NCBI RefSeq assembly: GCF_035046505.1
Contig: NC_089830.1
Coordinates: forward strand, 8,794,315 to 8,858,314
Length of the DNA: 64,000 nt
Direction: 5' to 3'
Origin: Tiliqua scincoides
Lineage: Eukaryota; Chordata; Lepidosauria; Squamata; Scincidae
The notes beneath the pieces are model-generated. The model saw nothing but the letters and a program-made list of their open reading frames with translations. It was not told the DNA's origin and ran no database searches. Below, piece after piece: positions 10,753 through 21,401 of this stretch. Numbering within the stretch: position 1 is the first letter of the stretch; the number at the start of each line of letters is the position of its first letter. The position numbers were made by a program, and so were the translations under genes.

Positions 10753-11087
10753 CAGGGGTGTCAAGCATGTGGTCCCTGCAAGCTCTTTATCCAGCACCCA
10801 TTATAATTGGGGCTCTTCCAGAGCCACCCTTTCAGCAGTGCCACTTCTGCCAAGGCATTGAGTACCTCTCAGCTGCTGAGCTGCAAAGGGAAGCCTCAGG
10901 AGAAGCAGTGCTGCTGAATATGATATGATCAATATGATCAAGATTTGCATATTTTCTCTTCTGACATTTGAAAAGTTCATACTTGAGAACAAAGTGGTTG
11001 TGATTGGCCACTATCTGCTTAATGATGTCACTTCCTGCCCTCCGTAGGCACCACAGGCCACTATATGAAATGTGTTTGACACCCATG
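10753..11087 (+). mobile_element. Non-autonomous hAT-like element, family 1, intact ends
   Basis: It begins CAGGGGTGTCAAGCATG and ends GTGTTTGACACCCATG. Perfect 8-bp duplications GTTTAGTG flank it at 10,745-10,752 and 11,088-11,095. It is 335 bp and non-coding. The element lies between the MANEAL 3' end and YRDC. Confidence 0.85.
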
Positions 11088-11095
11088 GTTTAGTG

Positions 11096-12532
11096 CAAAG
11101 GGTTGAACTACAAGCCAGCACAGTGTGCAGGCTATGTACTTGCTAGTAAGAGAATGGTACTGCTGTGAATGCTTAGGGTAGGGGGTAGTAGACAAAATGA
11201 TGGGATTCTGCTCTCATTTTATCATTCATAGCAGTATGTCTTCTCTCACTTCAGCCCTTAATTTCTGCCCAATGTTGCATATACACAACAGGGAGCAAAT
11301 GTGTACACTATGGACCAGGCAAAAATGGGTTAAGAAAGACACCATTCCATGTTTTGGCATAAGAAGGAACAAAGGCAGAGGCAAAACAGGCTGCAAAAAG
11401 TCTGCACTTTAATGATGTTGGTCCACAATCAGCTTGCAGCATGCTGGGACCAGACTCCCCTTGGCCCTCCATGTTTCAAGCACAGCTGAGGCTCAAGACA
11501 GATTGGTCCCTGCTAACATGCAATCCCTCCCAGCTGCCACTTAATACTGTTGCCTATCCCCCAGTGACATAGGTGGTCTCACCTAGGAGCCATATCTCAT
11601 GATGTCATCCCAAGTGCCTGACCTAGAAGTAACTGTGGTGAAGATGTCAAAAACCAATTACTTCCAGATTCCAGCAGCACTCCGAGATGCTTTTTTTTTT
11701 TTTTTTGCCTTTTCTGCTTGTCAAGAGAAAAAACTGTGAAAAAAGCCATTGGCCACTCAGAGTGGCACACAACCACTTCAAGTGCCCCCACCTTGACACC
11801 CCTTCTGACATGGTACCCAGGGTGGTGTACCCCTCTGACTCTGCCTTAGTATGCTACTGTCCATCCCCAAAGTCCTTAGTTGAACTGTCTCATTCATACC
11901 CAGCTATTCAAGTCCTCCATGGGAGGATGTGTCCGTCTTCTACTCTCACAAGCTTGCTACTCCAACGATGGAGAGAGGAAACTGGCCTCCTTGGATAGAA
12001 GTCATTGAGAGGGAGGAGTCTTTTAGACACATTCTGAACTTCATGTGCTGTTGCCACCACCCCTTTCTAAATTCAAAGGGGGAGGGCAATGCTTCTTCCA
12101 TGGATCCACCCCCTTCCATGCTACAGGTTCCAAGCTGCGATGAGCCACTGACATTAGTTGGGAAGAGAAGTTCCTTTTGGACCCAGGAAGAGCAGAGTTA
12201 AACCCTTCTCCTTTCTTGAACAAGGTTGCTGAGAGCAACTTCCTCAAGAGTCACACAGCACTCAAGTGCACCTGGTGTAAGTTTCATTGAGCAGGCAGTT
12301 CAGTTGTCAGACCATGCTTGGTGACCAAGATTTCAATTGTCTGGGCAAGTGCACTGTGGAGAGAGCAAAAAAAACAGAAAGTGAGTGGGGGGGGGGAGGA
12401 AAAAGCTGCAGCACTGATTTCACCTCAATTTGTGGGAGAACTACTCCTGGAAAGAGCCAGGCAAGTGCAGAATATGAGGTGTGCCCCAAATTAACATGAC
12501 ATCCTCTCACGCATTAATGAGCAAACACAGGT
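11096..12532. other. Intergenic stretch, no gene recognised
   Basis: No conserved protein segment was found on either strand. A minus-strand ATTAAA occurs at about 11,406-11,411 and could be a YRDC poly(A) signal, but this is a guess. Part of 11,560-11,660 resembles the family 3 hAT-like repeat. Confidence 0.4.
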
Positions 12533-12540
12533 GCTTACAG

Positions 12541-12889
12541 CAATGGTTCTCACACACTGGGACCAATTTTTTAGAATGAGAATCTGTTGGGACCCACTGG
12601 AAGTGATGTCATGACCAGAAGTGAAGTCATCAAGCGGGAATTTTTTTTAACAATCGTAGGCTGAAATCCTACCCACACTTACCCAGCAGTAAGTCCCATT
12701 GACTATCATGGTTAAAAGAATATATATAGTAGCTTATTAAAAGCACAGATCTGTAACATTTCCCCAGTCACATACCATGGTAGCACCAAGTCTAATATAT
12801 GAAAAAAAATATTGAAATGAATGGGAACCCACCTGAAATTGGCTCGTGACCCATGTAATGGGGCCCAACCCACAGTTTGAGAAACATTG
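12541..12889 (+). mobile_element. Non-autonomous hAT-like element, family 2
   Basis: It begins CAATGGTTCTCACACACTGG and ends CAGTTTGAGAAACATTG. A perfect 8-bp duplication GCTTACAG flanks it (12,533-12,540 and 12,890-12,897). Its interior includes half of the near-palindromic 90-bp element at about 12,657-12,712 (AGCAGTAAGTCCCATTGA). The same composite arrangement occurs in the copy at 18,949, so the two were joined before this family spread. Confidence 0.85.
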
Positions 12890-13149
12890 GCTTACAGGAA
12901 GTCATTTATAACAGATGTCATAGATTCATCTCTAGGCCCCCAACATTTCTGTGCTGTGGTGGGGGGGGGGTCCATCCTTTTCACTGGAAGGGAATGAGCT
13001 AGAAAAAGGAGATTCCTTAGCCTACAAAAGTGCAAGTGGCTGGGAGAAGGTGTTGAACAGGTGGTGTCCTGCCTTTTAGAATACCTAAGGGAGGTGCCCC
13101 AGCCCACAAAATGATTAATGGGCTGGGACACAAGATAAGGCTACAGTGT

Positions 13150-13614
13150 TTGGGGCTGCTCAGTTCAGGAAGAAAGCACCTGAGGGAGGTCAAGATTGAG
13201 ACATAAATTATGAATAGAAAGTTTTTCCCTCACACACACAACAACAGAACCAGCAGACATCCACTAAGATTGACTGGTGGGAGTGTTACAACAGACAAAA
13301 AGGAAATAGTTCTTTACCCAGCATGCAATTAATCTGTGGTACTATTTGCCACAGTGTGTGTGGCGGCCTTTAAAAGAGGATTGGACAGATTTAGGGAGGA
13401 AAGATCCATCCCAGGTTACGTCATGATGAATATATGCAGCCTCCTGATTTTAGAGGTACCCTATCTCCGAGTGCCAGATGCAAGGGAGTTCCAATGAGAG
13501 ACAGTTATCTTATTGACTTGTGCACTCCCACAAGCATCTGGTGGGCCACAAATACAGGAAGCTGAATTAGATGGGTTCATAACCTGATTCAGCAGGGTCC
13601 TTCTTAAGTTCTTA
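13150..13614 (+). mobile_element. CR1-like LINE 3' end abutting YRDC exon 5
   Basis: Plus-strand LINE 3' region: GTGGTACTATTTGCCACAG, AGAGGATTGGACAGATTT, CATCTGGTGGGCCAC, AGGAAGCTGAATTAGATGGG, then the tail TCTTAAGTTCTTAC. Other copies in the window end TTCTTATGTTCTTA, so the tail reaches exactly to the YRDC exon boundary. It sits in the last YRDC intron. Confidence 0.75.
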
Positions 13615-13615
13615 C

Positions 13616-13758
13616 CAGCCTGGCCGAATGACCTTGAACTGGCCAGGGACAGAGAGGTCCACCACAGTGGAGCCCAGGCGGCACTCTGGGCTATGCATGT
13701 CCCCAATTGGGCCTCCATCAATGACCAGAGACAAGTGAGGCCAGAGCTCCTGGAACTC
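13616..13758 (-). CDS. YRDC: YRDC exon 5
   Basis: Encodes EFQELWPHLSLVIDGGPIGD through VPGQFKVIRPG plus TG of the next codon. The acceptor is ATTTTCCAG. The donor GTAAGAAC coincides with the tail of the adjacent LINE. Without splicing, the frame ends after Trp at the next codon. Confidence 0.9.
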
Positions 13759-16700
13759 CTGGAAAATAAGAAGAACATTAAGAACTTCAAGCCAGAGGAG
13801 CCAAGGAAGCAAGCATCACCAAGTAAGCTAGGGACAAGGCAGGAATCGTGAGACAGGAACAGTCTTCCCTTCATGCCCCTTCAGCCCCTCCTTTGGCTGA
13901 GCAATGATGTCCTACTTCGACAAACGGGCTCCACCCTGTTGCAAGGAGCACTTTTATGGTAGCAAATTGGTTTTGGTGCAGGGCTCCAGGTCACCCATGC
14001 TGAAAAGAGATAGACAAGGTTCACATCATCTTGTGCCTCACCCCAGGACTTCAAACTGTTCTTACCATGACTGTGAGGGTGCTCTTCTCAGCACTGATGT
14101 TTGCACTGGTTAAGGCCAAAGGAGCAGCGCATGCCCTGGCGAGCTCCCTGATAAACCAATGCTGGGGGATGCGGACACCAACGAGCTGTAACACAAGGGA
14201 CAGAGATATGAAGTTTGCTATTCTCAAGGTTGAGGTCGATACCCACATACCATACCATAGGGTGGAGGTGAAACCTCACAAATGCTTGAACAGGGCAGGA
14301 AGAGGGACTTGGGGCCCAATCCTATTCAACTTTCTGGTGCTAATCCAGCTGTGCCAATAGGGTACGTGCTGCATACTGAGAATGCTTAAGGTAAGGGAAT
14401 GTTTGTTCCTATACCTGCATTGCAGCAGTATTGGCACTGGAAAGTTATATAGGACTGGGCCTAAGTTACTTCTGAACTTTCCAAAACTCCACCTAGGTCA
14501 GGGCAGAACATAGACATTGGTTACCTAGGCAAGATAAAATACCAGTTTTTAGTTTGAGACTCCCAACCAAGTGTTAACATTTTTATTCTCTCCCAGCAAC
14601 CAACATTCTCAGTCCAGCAATTTGCACTTTAATTTTGAGAAAGAAATAAAGATCCTGTGTATTCGTTGGGGGGGGGGGGGAGTGGGATTCCCAAAGTTAA
14701 TGAAAACATTATTGAACCCCTGGGAAGTGGCTGCATAAGGCCAGGGGTCAGTTGCTGGTAGGAAGCAGAGAACCCATCTCCATGACTCACTGGGGTGAAT
14801 GGGTTCAGGTCCTTGTTGAGGGCCTCGGAGCGCTCCAGGACCAGCGTCACAGGTCCAGGGAGAAGATCATGCAGCAGCTCATCAGGCACCCTGACACTGC
14901 AGTACCTGAAAAAGGAAAAGACAGAAGCTCAGAAACAGCCCAGGGAAGAGGAAAGGACAACAATGCATTGGGGTAAGCAGCTCAACAGCTTGGGCTACTG
15001 AGCCAAATGCAGACTTGTACAATGGTCTCCAGGCTGGAAGAGGAAAAATGACACACACACCCCATTATTTTTGCTTTGAACTATTTTTTTGAAACACATA
15101 GACAGTCACTGGAATGGCAGGGGGCCGCCTCACTTAATATCAGAAAGGAGCCATGGGGCAGGATGGAAAAGAGAACCATTGGAGGAAAGAGGACCTTGGA
15201 TTGCAATGGCTTCTGCCTTCCTGATACTCTTAAGAATGGAAAGCTCAGGTGTGCTAAAGGCTCTTTTAGGTCTGCTTCTTTCTTTGCTCAGGGACAGGGT
15301 TTGATTTCGTCTAAAAGAAAAAGCAACTAACTGCTTAGGAGTTTAGCGATGTCCCAAACTGGAGAGCCAGACCAAGTAGGAAAGTGAAATGGAACTCCAG
15401 CTCATTTTGCAACTAGAATAAGCTTTAACTGTCAGGGCAGTCAAGACACCATGTACAGCTTCAGCATCAGAGAGGAGACTAAAGAGGCAACAGCCCAACA
15501 TGTTGAGGAATCCAGAGGGGCAGAGCTGGGAGTTACAGGCCAGGAGTTTTCCATGAGTCCTTCAGTGATTGGGATGGATGTGATATTTTTGGCTCAATCC
15601 CACTCATGAAGCACACATGAAGTCTTATCCTTCTTTCCTCCTCCCCCAACTCCAAGAGCAGGACAAGATAGCAGATTAGGATGCAACTAAACAAAAAGCA
15701 CTGGAGACACAACACAACACAACAAATTGTCCACATATACTGGTGCTATGAAGCAGGCTGGCTCAGATCTCTGTTGATTCTTTCACGTGGGACCATCTGA
15801 CCCAGTCACCTGGGTACCTTACCCATCAAATTTCTGATCACTTTTCCCACCTGTAAATGTGGTCCACTTCTGGCAGGCAAATGGCCAGTGGCTTGCTTCC
15901 ATTGCGCCCCTTCAGCCTGTAGATGGCTTCAACGGCTTGTGAGTTCTGTGCCAGGCAGGCAATGCCATAGATGGTGTCTGTAGGTACAGCTACCAGGCCA
16001 CCCTCCTGCAAGACAGTGACTGCTGCAGCCAGGACATCCTTCTTGCCTGTGGGATGGAAACAAAGCAAGGCATTGAGGTCGACCTCATCGATCCCCAAAC
16101 GGGTCCCTGTGCACATACAAGAAGATTTCAGACCCAGTGTTCTTCCACTTGTGGCTGTAATGGAGAGAGACCCTAATGGAGTGGCAAAGCTTCATTGGTG
16201 GTGGTGGGGGGGGGGTGAGGTCGCAGCAACCTTTCAAGGACTGTGCAAGAGAGGGCTTGGATCCAATCATTAGACACTGGCTTCTCAAAACTGAGTTCTT
16301 GCCCCACAGCTCCTAAGACCAGCCCTGCTCAGGCTGCCACCTCATAGAGTTGTTGAGAAGACACAAGGCATAAGACACAGGGTGTCAAACCCAAGGCCCA
16401 CAGGCTGAATGCAGCCCCCAGAAGCATTTATTGAGCTCCAATTATAACTGGGCTCTCCCAGCTTGATAATGGGGCTCTCCCATATCTTGAAAATATGAAC
16501 ACGATTTGCACATTTTCTCTTCTGTCATTTGCAGGTCATGAGTGAGTTTCTTGTGAGAACAAAGTGTTTATTTCTGGGCATCCTCTGCTTAAGACTGACA
16601 GCAGGCACCTTGAATGCTAACTTCAGCCCTCTATATGAAAAAAGCTTGACATCCCTGACGCAGGGGAAGCAGGGTCAAGAAGTGGATGGATCAGGTCACG

Positions 16701-17908
16701 GGGGGCAGGATCAGCAGTGGGTTCCCTGTCTCATACTTACTGACTTGACTGATTGGGGCCATGGCACAGAAAAGGTTGAAGACCACTGAATCTAACCCAG
16801 GGTGTTTTGTTGGAATGCATTGCAAAAGCTCCTCCGCTGAGGAGGAGCAGCAGCTATGCATCATGGTGGCTGGGGGGACCCTTGGATTAATACCCAAAAA
16901 GTGGAACTTTGTGCACTGCCTGGGAATGAGGAAATTTAGGTAGGGAAGATTCTGGGAAGGGACTGGAGTTTTTGAAGCTTTGCTTCAAGAGGGTGAAGGA
17001 AGAAGCAGCATGAGCAAGAATAGCCAGACAGAGATCTGTGTGGGGCGGGGGTTCTTTTCCCTATTGCGCACCACCAGAACCAGGAGACATCCACTAAAAT
17101 TGAATGTTGGAAGAGCTAGAACATACAAAAAGAAATATTTTTTACCCAGCATGCAATTAGTCTGTGGAACTCCTTGCCACCAGATGTGGTGATGACATCT
17201 GGCTTAGATGCCTGCAAAGGGGGATTGTACAGATTTCCGAAGGAAAAGTCCATCACAGGTGATAAATCATGATGACTGCATGCAACCTCCCGGTTTTAGG
17301 GGTAGCTTAGCTCTGAAGGCCACACGCAAGTCAGTGGCAACAGGATGCAGGTGTATTGTGCACTCTTGGAGGCATTTGGTGGGCCACAGTGGGAAGCTGG
17401 ACTAGATGGATAGGGGATAGGGGAAGCTGGACTAGATGGGCCCTGGGCCTGATTCAGCATAGCTCTTGTTATGTTTAGCAGCTATGCATCATGGTGGTTA
17501 GGGAGCCCTTGTATAATACCCACAATGTGGAACTCTGCCCACTGCCTGGGAGTGAGGAAATCCAAGCAGGGAAGATTCTGGGAAGGGGCTTTGTTGGGGG
17601 GGGGGGGGGGCTGAAGTCTTTGCAGCTTGGCTTCAAGAGGGAGAAGGGAGTAGACACCCATGGGGGGGGGACACCCACATTCCAGCCTCTGGCTGGATTC
17701 CAATGCAGCCCAGCACACCCCAAGGTGGGGTGAGCGGAAGAGGCACTCTGCACACGCACAGAGGAAGGGGGGTTGGTTGCTTTTTGCACTCACTCTGCGG
17801 GCTGCTGCATCCAGCCAGGCGAGCTACGCTGCCCCTGCAAGCTCCCCCATCGCAGCTTCCGGCACCCGCCAGCGCCCGCACCGCTCCGCGGCTCGCGCTG
17901 CCCAGCAT
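13616..17908 (-). CDS. YRDC: YRDC, threonylcarbamoyl-AMP synthase (five coding exons found, last exon missing)
   Basis: Transcribed right to left, the joined exons are 17794-17908, 15851-16106, 14791-14905, 14066-14185 and 13616-13758, giving 249 codons plus two bases. The catalytic part has the YrdC/Sua5 fold motifs VAVPTDTIYGIACLA, YRLKGRNGSKPLAICL, LLPGPVTLVLERSEALNKDL, APLALTSANIS and SPECRLGSTVVDLS. These closely match human YRDC. The enzyme makes threonylcarbamoyl-AMP from threonine, bicarbonate and ATP for the t6A37 modification of ANN-decoding tRNAs; human YRDC works in cytosol and mitochondria. Residues 1-38 are Arg/Ala/Ser-rich with no acidic cluster, compatible with a mitochondrial presequence. 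A terminal exon of about 23 codons, starting with the Cys split codon after RPG, is expected but I could not find it. Exon 1 is assigned only by phase and position. Confidence 0.88.
14066..14185 (-). CDS. YRDC: YRDC exon 4
   Basis: Forty codons, LVGVRIPQHWFIRELARACA through SAEKSTLTVM, including the ALTSAN motif of the nucleotide site. Both boundaries are phase 0 (TGTTACAG and ATG/GTAAGA). Confidence 0.93.
14312..14462. mobile_element. Palindromic MITE, TTA-family, in YRDC intron
   Basis: The ends GGGCCCAATCCTATTCAAC and TATATAGGACTGGGCC are inverted repeats like those at 6,594. A clean TTA duplication is not visible at both sides. Confidence 0.5.
14791..14905 (-). CDS. YRDC: YRDC exon 3
   Basis: Encodes YCSVRVPDELLHDLLPGPVT and LVLERSEALNKDLNPFTP. 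The acceptor TTTTTCAG completes an Arg codon and the donor CCA/GTGAGT ends in phase 0. Confidence 0.93.
15851..16106 (-). CDS. YRDC: YRDC exon 2
   Basis: Contains the catalytic N-lobe, KKDVLAAAVTVLQEGGLVAV then PTDTIYGIACLAQNS and YRLKGRNGSKPLAICL. The acceptor chosen is GTGCACAG before GGACCC, which joins exon 1 in phase. An alternative acceptor CATCCCACAG lies 19 codons further in; it is also phase 1, so the residues TRLGIDEVDLNALLCFHPT may be optional. Confidence 0.9.
16378..16657 (+). mobile_element. hAT-like element, family 1, in YRDC intron 1
   Basis: It begins CAGGGTGTCAAACCCAAGG and ends GCTTGACATCCCTG. The interior matches 4,879-5,160 and 10,753-11,087. No clean duplication is visible. 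Confidence 0.65.
16965..17475 (+). mobile_element. CR1-like LINE 3' end
   Basis: Plus-strand copy with CACCAGAACCAGGAGACATC, CCCAGCATGCAATTAGTCTG and AGGAAGCTGGAC-like tail sequence. The tail region is locally duplicated (GGACTAGATGG twice around 17,400-17,440). It lies in YRDC intron 1. Confidence 0.7.
17794..17908 (-). CDS. YRDC: YRDC exon 1 (probable)
   Basis: Thirty-eight codons beginning MLGSASRGAVRALAG and ending SSPQ, in a CpG island. An in-frame TAG lies upstream of the ATG. The donor is CAGA/GTGAGT and leaves phase 1, exactly what exon 2 needs to make Arg. The sequence has no recognisable homology to mammalian YRDC N-termini, which are themselves poorly conserved. Start context is weak. 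Confidence 0.6.
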
Positions 17909-18110
17909 AAGCGACAGCCCGTCCTGCACAGCCAGGCGCTCCTACGACACCTCCGGCTTCCTCCCTTGACGTCAGTGCCCCACCCCTTCAAGAGCCACGT
18001 GGGGGGAGGGAGGGCTGATGCAACAGGCTCAACCCTTGCTGTGCCCTGCAACCCTGCAGGGCTGTTGTGCACCCCTGCAGGGCTTAACTTCTCCTTCCCT
18101 CCAAGACTGG
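17909..18110 (-). promoter_or_regulatory. YRDC: YRDC CpG-island promoter with CRE and E-box
   Basis: A full palindromic cAMP-response element TGACGTCA lies at 17,968-17,975 and a CACGTG E-box at 17,997-18,002, both upstream of the probable YRDC first exon. The surrounding DNA is CpG-rich. In human this island is shared head-to-head with C1orf122, which was not found here. Confidence 0.6.
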
Positions 18111-18129
18111 GGGGTTAATGAACTGCATT

Positions 18130-18807
18130 CTTTTCTCATCCATCAAACTGAATGCAGGGAGAGTCAGAACAGACAAGAGAAAAGCATTTCTGTACCATTA
18201 GTTTGTGGAACTCCTTGCCACAGGATGTAGTGATGGAGTCTGGCTTAAATGCCTTTAACCCATTTCTGCCCAGCCCACAGGTGTACACATTTGATCCCTG
18301 TTGCATATATGCAACGTTGGGCAAATAAGGCTAAAAAGGAGATAGGACAGATTTCTGGAGGAAAAGTCCTTCACAGGCTACAAGCCCCGATAGGCTAGTC
18401 CAGTGATTATCAACCTTTTTCATCTCATGGCACACTGACAAGGCACTAAAAATGGTCAAGGCACACTACCAAGTTTTTGACAATTGACAAGGCACACCAT
18501 GCTGGCAGTGGGGGCTCACATCTCCCATTGGCCCTATTAATAAATGACCTTCCCCCCAAATTCCTGCGGCACACCTGTGGACCACTCGTGGCACACCAGT
18601 GTGCCATGGCACAGTGGTTGAAAATGGCTGGGCAGATCTAAAACCAGGAGGTTACATATACCTGTCTCTGAATGCCAGGTGCAAGGGAGCAGCAAGAGGA
18701 TACAGCTTTCATGCTCCCAAAGGCATCTGGTGGGTCACTGTGAGATACAGGAAGCTGGACTAGATGGGCCCTTGGCCTGATCCAGCAGGGCTCTTACATT
18801 TTTAGGG
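18130..18807 (+). mobile_element. CR1-like LINE 3' end split by a hAT-like element
   Basis: The LINE reads through GTTTGTGGAACTCCTTGCCA, then is interrupted at 18,401-18,630 and resumes at AGATCTAAAACCAGGAGG. It ends at the usual AGGAAGCTGGACTAGATGGG and GCAGGGCTCTT. The LINE is older than the inserted element. A short segment (GCCCACAGGTGTACAC) is not LINE-like. Confidence 0.75.
18401..18630 (+). mobile_element. hAT-like MITE, family 4, inserted in LINE
   Basis: It begins CAGTGATTATCAACC and ends GGTTGAAAATGGCTG. The flanking 8-mers GGCTAGTC and GGCAGATC agree at five positions, as for an aged duplication. The interior holds several GGCACAC/GTGTGCC words, the same as at 60,329 in the reverse orientation. 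Confidence 0.7.
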
Positions 18808-18948
18808 AAGACCCCGCCCCCTGTCCCCAACTGGGTCCAGGAGAGAGGCTGATAATCTGGACCAGAAAACCAGCAGGGTTATTAAATGCCCCCAGCTGAC
18901 ACATTGTTCCTCATGAGATGTATAAAATTGTGCATGGAATGGATAGAG

Positions 18949-19307
18949 CAGTGTTTCTCAAACTGTGGGTCAGGACCCACAAGGTGGGTCATGAGCCAAT
19001 TTCAGATGGGTCCCCATTCATTTCAAAATTTTATTTTTAATCTATTAGACTTGATGCTACCATGGTATGTGACAGCATTTGGGGAAATGTTACAAATCTG
19101 TACTTTGAACAGGCTACTATAATATGCTTCTAACAATGATAGTAAACGCGACTTATTTATGGGTATGCGTGGGTAGGATTGCAGCCTAGGATTGTCAAAA
19201 ATTTTCCTGTTTGATGTCACTTGCAGTCATGACATGATTTCCTGTGGGTCCTGACAGATTTTCATTCTAAAAAGTGGGTCCGCGTGCTAAAAGTTTGAGA
19301 ACCACTG
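18949..19307 (+). mobile_element. Non-autonomous hAT-like element, family 2, intact ends
   Basis: It begins CAGTGTTTCTCAAACTG and ends AGTTTGAGAACCACTG. A perfect duplication GGATAGAG flanks it (18,941-18,948 and 19,308-19,315). The target is LINE sequence. There is no coding capacity in 359 bp. Confidence 0.88.
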
Positions 19308-19367
19308 GGATAGAGGGATGTTCTTTTCCCTCTCTCACACCAGAAGCAGGGGCACCCTCTAAAATTA

Positions 19368-20392
19368 AGAACATAAGAACAGCCCCACTGGATCAGGCCA
19401 TAGGCCCATCTAGTCCAGCTTCCTGTATCTCACAGCGGCCCACCAAATGCCCCAGGGAGCACACCAGATAACAAGAGACCTCATCCTGGTGCCCTCCCTT
19501 GCACCTGGCATTCTGACATAACCCATTTCTAAAATCAGGAGGTTGCGCATACACATCATGGCTTGTACCCCGTAATGGATTTTTCCTCCAGAAACTTGTC
19601 CAACCCCCTTTTAAAGGCGTCTAGGCTAGACGCCAGCACCACATGCTGTGGCAAAGAGTTCCACAGACTGACCACACGCTGAGTAAAGAAATATTTTCTT
19701 TTGTCTGTCCTAACCCTCCCAACACTCAATTTTACCGGATGCCCCCTGGTTGTGGTGTTATGTGAGAGTGTAAAGAGCATCTCCCTATCCACTCTGTCCA
19801 TCCCCTGCATAATTTTGAATGTCTCAATCATGTCCCCCCTAAGGCGTCTCTTTTCTAGGCTGAAGAGGCCCTAACGCTGTAGCCTTTCCTCATAAGGAAG
19901 GTGCCCCAGCCCCGTAATCATCTTAGTCGCTCTCTTTTGCACCTTTTCCATTTCCACTATGTCTTTTTTGAGATGCGGCGACCAGAACTGGACACAATAC
20001 TCCAGGTGTGGCCTTACCATCGATTTGTACAACGGCATTATAATATTAGCCGTTTTGTTCTCAATACCTTTCCTAATGATCCCAAGCATAGAATTGGCCT
20101 TCTTCACTGCCGCCGCACATTCGGTCGACACTTTCATCGACCTGTCCACCACCACCCCAAGATCTCTCTCCTGATCTGTCACAGACAGCTCAGAACCCAT
20201 CAGCATATATCTAAAGTTTTGATTTTTTTGCCCCAATGTGCATGACTTTACACTTACTGACATTGAAGCGCATCTGCCATTTTGCTGCCCATTCTGCCAG
20301 TCTGGAGAGATCTTTCTGGAGCTCCTCACAATCACTTCTGGTCTTCACCACTCGGAAAAGTTTGGTGTCGCCCGCCACCTCACCAAATTGAG
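19368..20392 (-). mobile_element. CR1-like LINE 3' third, best preserved copy
   Basis: The minus strand encodes the RT C-terminal region in few pieces: LGVVVDRSMKVSTECAAAVK, ANSMLGIIRKGIENKTANII, MVRPHLEYCVQFWSPHLKKD, YEERLQRLGLFSLEKRRL and VVSLWNSLPQHVVLASSLDA. The 3' end is AACATAAGAACAGCCCCACT. It is 5'-truncated and inserted into the plus-strand LINE, apparently at an AAATT site. Confidence 0.85.
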
Positions 20393-21083
20393 TGTAGGGA
20401 GTTAGGACAGACAAAAGAATTGCTTTACCCAGCATGCAATTAGTGTGTGGAACTCTTTGCCACAGGATGTAGTGATGGCATCCTATTAAAAGGGATTGGA
20501 CAGATTTCTGGAAGAAAAGTCCATCAGTTTACAAGCCATGATGGGTATAAGCAACTTTCAGGTTTTAGAGCAGGGGTGGCCAGCCTTTCAATTTCAGAGC
20601 TCCTGGACAATTGTGTAGAGAAGGGAATTCCAGCAGATGTTAGCTGCAAGATGACAAGCTGCACCTGCTGAAATTCCTGCACTATTGTTATAGGTCCAGA
20701 AGCCCTAAAGTTGAAGGGTCTGCACTCTGTCCTCCACTGTACCTGGTCACCTGACTTTGTGTAACTAATCAAGCGGTTCTGGTCTATGAACATTTATGCC
20801 ACAGTAGGCTTGTTAGCCTTGTTCCCAAGATGTCACTAGGCCCTTTGCTGTTTTTGTAACTTACTTGTTTGGTGGATGGGTGTGTTGCATTGAGTTGCAT
20901 TGTGCTGCCAAGTAGGCAGAACTATCTGATTCAATCAGGTTTCTAATCAGATGCATGAGATTTTCCTCACTTCTTGCCAGGACAATAAAAATGCCCAGAT
21001 TTCTCAATACACAGTCCTTTGCACTTGCCAAGTGGTAAAGTGTATTCAGAAAAGTGGAGGGAGCCCCATCAAAGAGGCTAAAG

Positions 21084-21401
21084 CAGTGACTTTCAACATT
21101 TTTCTCACAGCACACTGAACCACTGTTGTCTTCACCTCTTGTGGTGTCACTTCCAGCTTCCTGGAGATTTATCTGGGTTCTGTTTCTAGGGCAAATGTCT
21201 GTAGTAAGGACTTGTCCATCCCTCTTCCTCCTCCAAGAGAGACAATTTGTTACTACAGAGTGTTGCCCTAGAAAGAGCCACAGAACTAAGAAGGGTTTTC
21301 CAGCAATTTTCAACTACTTGTGTTCCAAACTCCCGCGGCACACCTGTGGACTTTTGTGGCACACCAATGATGTGCTGTGGCACACTGGTTGAAAAACGCT
21401 G
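21084..21401 (+). mobile_element. hAT-like MITE, family 4 (enlarged copy)
   Basis: It begins CAGTGACTTTCAACATTT and ends GGTTGAAAAACGCTG, with GGCACACC words as in 18,401-18,630. It is about 90 bp longer than its relatives through extra internal sequence. The duplication is not clear. Confidence 0.6.

Larger units (their letters stand above)
18855..20580 (+). mobile_element. CR1-like LINE broken by two later insertions
   Basis: Plus-strand LINE sequence runs up to 18,948, resumes at 19,308 and continues to about 19,367 (CACCCTCTAAAATT). It resumes again at about 20,391 (AAATTGAGTGTAGG) and runs to about 20,580. The gaps are filled by a hAT-like element and by an oppositely oriented copy of the same LINE family. 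Confidence 0.75.

Noticed and set aside
12895-12995. Candidate last YRDC exon on the minus strand (acceptor CCCTTCCAG, residues TTAQKCWG or KDGPPPHHS)
   Set aside because: Both readings only faintly resemble the expected TTAILQQKYGLLPSHAS. They need a frame change in a C-run and do not give the expected CALEST start. Left as unproven.
17660-18118. A plus-strand ORF of about 150 codons as C1orf122
   Set aside because: It lacks the conserved helix of C1orf122 and overlaps YRDC exon 1 in antisense.
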